In this document: positions 60,753 to 64,000 of the stretch, piece by piece
Numbering within the stretch: position 1 is the stretch's first letter
Layout of the letters: every line of letters begins with the position of its first letter
Assembly: GCF_001905665.1 (NCBI RefSeq)
Contig: NZ_LIVX01000002.1
Coordinates: 507,420 to 571,419, forward strand
Direction: 5' to 3'
Length of the DNA: 64,000 nt
From: Streptomyces sp. CB02261
GTDB taxonomy: Bacteria; Actinomycetota; Actinomycetes; Streptomycetales; Streptomycetaceae
Position numbers and translations under genes: made by a program
The notes under the pieces: generated by a model
Told to the model about the DNA's origin: nothing
Database searches by the model: none
Seen by the model: only the letters and a program-made list of their open reading frames with translations

Positions 60753-61397
60753 TTGAGTCACGTCCACCCCACCCGTCCCGGAGTACCGGAGCCCACGCTG
60801 ACCAGCGACACCCACGTCCCCTGCCGGAAACCGGGTTCCACGGACACACCCGCCTCCCCCGCCGCCACTGCCGTGCCCGCGCAGCACCAGGGCCCCGCGG
60901 CCCACGGCACCCTCCGGGGGCTCACCGGCTTCAACGCCGCCGGGCCCGCCGAGGCCGAGGCGCTGCTCCTCTCCTGCTGCCACAGTCGCCGTTGGGCCGA
61001 ACGGGTGGCGGCGCATCGCCCGTACCCGACCGTGGACGCCCTGCTCGCCGCCGCCGACGAGGCCGGTTACGACCTGTCCCGCGCCGATCTCGACGAGGCC
61101 CTGGCCGCCGAGTCCTCCGCGCTGCCGCACCCGGACGCCCCGCCGGCCGCCCGGACCGCGCTGCGGGCCGCCCACGCCGCGTACGAGAGCAGCTTCGGAC
61201 ACGCGTTCGTGATCAGCCTCGACGGAGTGCGCCCCGGGGAGCGCCTCGACCAGGTACTGGCCGGTATCCGGTCACGTCTCGGCAACGAACCGGAGGAGGA
61301 GCGGGTGATCGCGGCCGACGAACTGCGCCGGCTCGCCCGGGCCCGACTGGCCTTCCGGCTCTCCGAGGCGCTCACACCCCGACACACCGGGCCGTGA
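60753..61397 (+). CDS. OHCU decarboxylase-like protein (start uncertain)
   Basis: About 214 residues from TTG 60753. The core LTGFNAAGPAEAEALLLSCCHSRRWAERVAAHRPYPTVDALLAAADEAGYDLSRADLDEALAAE resembles 2-oxo-4-hydroxy-4-carboxy-5-ureidoimidazoline decarboxylase, the last urate-to-allantoin step, with the CC-x-S-x-x-W and RP-[YF] segments. The tail GNEPEEERVIAADELRRLARARL is also typical. In-frame starts at 60681 (ATG), 60705 and 60714 (GTG), 60753 (TTG) and 60873 (GTG) all lack a ribosome binding site; the family-like part begins near 60915. No other urate gene is near. Confidence 0.72.
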   Translation: MSHVHPTRPGVPEPTLTSDTHVPCRKPGSTDTPASPAATAVPAQHQGPAAHGTLRGLTGFNAAGPAEAEALLLSCCHSRRWAERVAAHRPYPTVDALLAAADEAGYDLSRADLDEALAAESSALPHPDAPPAARTALRAAHAAYESSFGHAFVISLDGVRPGERLDQVLAGIRSRLGNEPEEERVIAADELRRLARARLAFRLSEALTPRHTGP

Positions 61398-61589
61398 TTC
61401 CGTCCGGAATGCGGCGATTCCGGCCCGCACGATAGCCCGTCCGTGCCTGTTTGATCACACCGATGGACCCCGCGCGAACGAACCGACAACTCGTCGCTAC
61501 GATGACCGGGGCCGGTGGACCGTACCCGGCCGGGTCAGACCGACACTGAAGCCGGCCGACCCTGATCCCCGCTCCCGGAGGGTTTTTCC
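61398..61589 (+). promoter_or_regulatory. sdh promoter region
   Basis: 192 bp upstream of sdhC. A -10-like TACGAT at 61498-61503 is the best promoter candidate; the -35 is poorly conserved. No Rex-type TTGTGAAN4TTCACAA operator is visible. The CGGAGG ribosome binding site lies at 61575-61580. Confidence 0.4.
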
Positions 61590-61970
61590 GTGCCGGCTGG
61601 AACGCTGTACCGCGGCCGGGAAGGAATGTGGAGCTGGGTGGCTCATCGAGTCACCGGCGTCCTCATCTTCTTCTTCCTGTTCGTACACGTGCTGGACACC
61701 GCTCTCGTCCGCGTCTCCCCCGAGGCGTACGACGAGGTCGTCGCGACCTACAAGACGCCGATCGTCGCTCTTCTGGAGTACGGCCTCGTCGCAGCCATCC
61801 TCTTCCACGCGCTGAACGGCCTCCGGGTCATCGCCGTGGACTTCTGGTCCAAGGGCCCGCGCTACCAGAAGCAGATGCTCTGGACCGTCGTGGGCATCTG
61901 GGTCGTGCTGATGGCGGGCTCGCTGTACCCGATCCTCGGCCACGCCGCACGTGAACTGTTCGGGAGCTGA
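61590..61970 (+). CDS. sdhC: Succinate dehydrogenase cytochrome b556 subunit
   Basis: 126 residues from GTG 61590. Three helices; GMWSWVAHRVTGVLIFFFLFVHVLDTALV carries the S-x-x-H-R-x-T-G quinone/heme region of SdhC, and LFHALNGLRVIAVDF has the heme-ligating His of helix 2. Membrane anchor of complex II. Strong ribosome binding site. First gene of the sdhCDA(B) operon. Confidence 0.93.
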   Translation: MPAGTLYRGREGMWSWVAHRVTGVLIFFFLFVHVLDTALVRVSPEAYDEVVATYKTPIVALLEYGLVAAILFHALNGLRVIAVDFWSKGPRYQKQMLWTVVGIWVVLMAGSLYPILGHAARELFGS

Positions 61971-61978
61971 CGCCAGAC

Positions 61979-62458
61979 ATGTCCTCTGACACCACCTCCG
62001 CCGCGATCGGCCCCGTCGAGGGCGGCGCCGTCTACGACGTGGACAACCCCGCGCCGTACATCGAGGCCCCCCGCAAGCGCACCGGAAAGACCCCGCGCGC
62101 GACCCGTGGCAACTTCGAGATGGCCGCATGGCTCTTCATGCGCCTCTCCGGCGTCGTCCTCGTCGTGCTGGTCCTCGGCCACCTGCTGATCCAGCTCTTC
62201 CTGGACGGCGGCGTCTCCAAGATCGGCTTCGCCTTCGTGGCCGGCCGCTGGGCGTCCCCGTTCTGGCAGGTCTGGGACCTGCTGATGCTCTGGCTCGCCA
62301 TGCTGCACGGCGCCAACGGCCTCCGTACCGTCATCAACGACTACGCGGAGCGGGCCAACACGCGCCTGTGGCTCAAGGGCCTGCTGTACACCGCCACGGT
62401 GTTCACCATCCTTCTGGGCACGCTGGTGATCTTCACCTTCGACCCGAACATCCGCTAG
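61979..62458 (+). CDS. sdhD: Succinate dehydrogenase hydrophobic anchor subunit
   Basis: 159 residues; a hydrophilic 45-residue N-terminus (DVDNPAPYIEAPRKRTGKTPRATRGNFE) leads into three helices with AAWLFMRLSGVVLVVLVLGHLLIQLFL and LLMLWLAMLHGANGLRTVINDYAERAN, carrying the second heme-ligating His and the D-Y quinone motif. Begins 9 bp after the sdhC stop and ends 26 bp before sdhA. Confidence 0.92.
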   Translation: MSSDTTSAAIGPVEGGAVYDVDNPAPYIEAPRKRTGKTPRATRGNFEMAAWLFMRLSGVVLVVLVLGHLLIQLFLDGGVSKIGFAFVAGRWASPFWQVWDLLMLWLAMLHGANGLRTVINDYAERANTRLWLKGLLYTATVFTILLGTLVIFTFDPNIR

Positions 62459-62483
62459 GCACGGGGCTGAGGTAATCCACGTC

Positions 62484-64000
62484 ATGAAGATCCACAAGTA
62501 CGACACCGTCATCGTCGGCGCCGGCGGCGCCGGCATGCGCGCCGCCATCGAGGCGACGAAGCGCAGCCGCACCGCCGTGCTGACGAAGCTCTACCCCACC
62601 CGCTCCCACACGGGCGCCGCGCAGGGCGGCATGGCCGCCGCGCTGGCGAACGTGGAGGAGGACAACTGGGAGTGGCACACCTTCGACACGGTCAAGGGCG
62701 GTGACTACCTGGTCGACCAGGACGCCGCCGAGATCCTGGCGAAGGAGGCCATCGACGCCGTCCTCGACCTGGAGAAGATGGGCCTGCCGTTCAACCGCAC
62801 CCCGGACGGCACCATCGACCAGCGCCGCTTCGGCGGTCACTCCCGCAACCACGGCGAGGCCCCGGTCCGCCGGTCCTGCTACGCCGCGGACCGCACCGGC
62901 CACATGATCCTCCAGACGCTGTACCAGAACTGCGTCAAGGAGGGCGTGGAGTTCTTCAACGAGTTCTACGTCCTGGACCAGCTGATCACCGAGGTCGACG
63001 GCGTCAAGAAGTCCGCCGGCGTCGTCGCGTACGAGCTGGCCACCGGGGAGATCCACATCTTCCAGGCCAAGGCCGTGATCTACGCCTCCGGCGGCACCGG
63101 CAAGTTCTTCAAGGTGACCTCCAACGCGCACACCCTGACCGGTGACGGCCAGGCCGCCTGCTACCGCCGCGGTCTGCCCCTGGAGGACATGGAGTTCTTC
63201 CAGTTCCACCCGACGGGCATCTGGCGCATGGGCATCCTGCTGACGGAGGGCGCCCGCGGTGAGGGCGGCATCCTCCGCAACAAGGACGGCGAGCGCTTCA
63301 TGGAGAAGTACGCGCCGGTCATGAAGGACCTCGCGTCCCGTGACGTCGTCTCCCGCTCCATCTACACGGAGATCCGCGAGGGCCGCGGCTGCGGTCCCGA
63401 GGGCGACCACGTCTACCTGGACCTGACGCACCTCCCGCCGGAGCAGCTGGACGCCAAGCTCCCGGACATCACCGAGTTCGCCCGTACGTACCTCGGCATC
63501 GAGCCGTACACGGACCCGATCCCGATCCAGCCCACCGCGCACTACGCCATGGGCGGCATCCCGACCAACGTCGAGGGTGAGGTCCTCCTGGACAACACCA
63601 CCGTCGTCCCGGGCCTGTACGCGGCCGGCGAGGTCGCCTGCGTGTCGGTGCACGGCGCCAACCGCCTCGGCACCAACTCGCTGCTCGACATCAACGTCTT
63701 CGGCAAGCGCGCCGGCATCGCCGCCGCCGAGTACTCCGCGAAGTCCGACTACGTGGAACTGCCGGAGAACCCGGCGGCGTTCGTCGCGGAGCAGATCGAG
63801 CGGCTGCGCGACTCCACGGGCAGCGAGCGGGTGGCCGACATCCGCCGCGAGCTCCAGGAGACGATGGACGCCAACGTGATGGTGTTCCGCACGGAGCAGA
63901 CCATCAAGACGGCCGTCGAGAAGATCGGCGAGCTGCGCGAGCGCTACCTGAACGTGTCCATCCAGGACAAGGGCAAGCGGTTCAACACGGACCTCCTGGA
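62484..64000 (+). CDS. sdhA: Succinate dehydrogenase flavoprotein subunit, 5' part
   Basis: Runs off the right edge; 505 complete codons are present and no stop codon occurs. YDTVIVGAGGAGMRAAIEA is the FAD loop and TRSHTGAAQGGMAAAL contains the histidine (S-H-T) that binds FAD covalently. FGGHSRNHGEAPVRRSCYAADRTGH, FFQFHPTGIW, LTEGARGEGG and MGGIPTN are the active-site segments. ATG 62484 follows TGAGG. It oxidises succinate to fumarate at the cytoplasmic side of complex II. The frame shows no defect up to the edge. Confidence 0.95.
   Translation, partial: MKIHKYDTVIVGAGGAGMRAAIEATKRSRTAVLTKLYPTRSHTGAAQGGMAAALANVEEDNWEWHTFDTVKGGDYLVDQDAAEILAKEAIDAVLDLEKMGLPFNRTPDGTIDQRRFGGHSRNHGEAPVRRSCYAADRTGHMILQTLYQNCVKEGVEFFNEFYVLDQLITEVDGVKKSAGVVAYELATGEIHIFQAKAVIYASGGTGKFFKVTSNAHTLTGDGQAACYRRGLPLEDMEFFQFHPTGIWRMGILLTEGARGEGGILRNKDGERFMEKYAPVMKDLASRDVVSRSIYTEIREGRGCGPEGDHVYLDLTHLPPEQLDAKLPDITEFARTYLGIEPYTDPIPIQPTAHYAMGGIPTNVEGEVLLDNTTVVPGLYAAGEVACVSVHGANRLGTNSLLDINVFGKRAGIAAAEYSAKSDYVELPENPAAFVAEQIERLRDSTGSERVADIRRELQETMDANVMVFRTEQTIKTAVEKIGELRERYLNVSIQDKGKRFNTDLL

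Noticed and set aside
61398..61589. Rex operator in the sdh promoter
   Set aside because: No TTGTGAA/TTCACAA half sites at proper spacing.

Overview
The window is high-GC actinobacterial chromosome and almost certainly from a Streptomyces. Nearly every codon ends in G or C, GTG starts and GTGA/ATGA overlaps are common, and the gene order (maf, accA-type biotin carboxylase, deoR, lpdA, purine nucleoside phosphorylase, deoC, sigQ/afsQ1/afsQ2, add, deoA/cdd, sdhCDA) matches, as I remember it, the core chromosome of S. coelicolor read in reverse. I see no rRNA, tRNA, CRISPR array, transposase or prophage.

Layout. 1-7 kb: end of maf, a small membrane protein, the biotin carboxylase/BCCP subunit of an acyl-CoA carboxylase, a TetR and a DeoR regulator, a quinone-reductase-like LpdA and a gamma-glutamylcyclotransferase. 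7-16.6 kb: purine nucleoside phosphorylase, a phosphohexomutase, a PH-domain membrane protein, a class F sortase with a two-domain surface protein, and deoC with a complete and a half aldehyde dehydrogenase. 16.6-28 kb: a TetR/FMN reductase/MFS locus, a P-loop kinase, the SigQ-AfsQ1-AfsQ2-lipoprotein signalling locus, VanZ and PspC proteins, and adenosine deaminase. 28-34 kb: hydrolase, LysR/MFS pair, L,D-transpeptidase, an ECF sigma factor with a SnoaL-like tail, STAS and HAD proteins. 34-41.4 kb: deoA, cdd, and a BMP/ABC nucleoside importer. 41.6-43 kb: M20 amidohydrolase. 43-50.2 kb: a divergent nonulosonic-acid cell-wall glycan cluster. 50-60.6 kb: MerR, LysE exporter, acyl-CoA mutase, a second L,D-transpeptidase, an ECF sigma factor with a coupled membrane protein, a DNA-binding ClpN protein, a DUF4328-like protein and a GH20 lipoprotein. 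60.7-64 kb: an OHCU-decarboxylase-like protein, then sdhC, sdhD and a truncated sdhA.

How genes work together. Importer, cdd, add, purine phosphorylase, deoA, deoC and the aldehyde dehydrogenases form a complete nucleoside uptake and catabolism route, although they lie up to 34 kb apart. Six of their promoters carry the same 12-bp palindrome CTACGCGCGTAG or a one- or two-mismatch copy, usually against the -10 element and twice close to a leaderless start. I regard this shared operator as the main regulatory discovery in the window; its regulator is not proven, and the DeoR protein at 3665-4618 is one candidate. The second system of note is the nonulosonic-acid cluster. A short NeuB without a SAF domain, a cytidylyltransferase fused to a HAD phosphatase and two polysialyltransferase-like enzymes would suffice to make a Kdn-type polymer. 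The third is a ClpN-domain protein with its own helix-turn-helix and two palindromes over a leaderless promoter.
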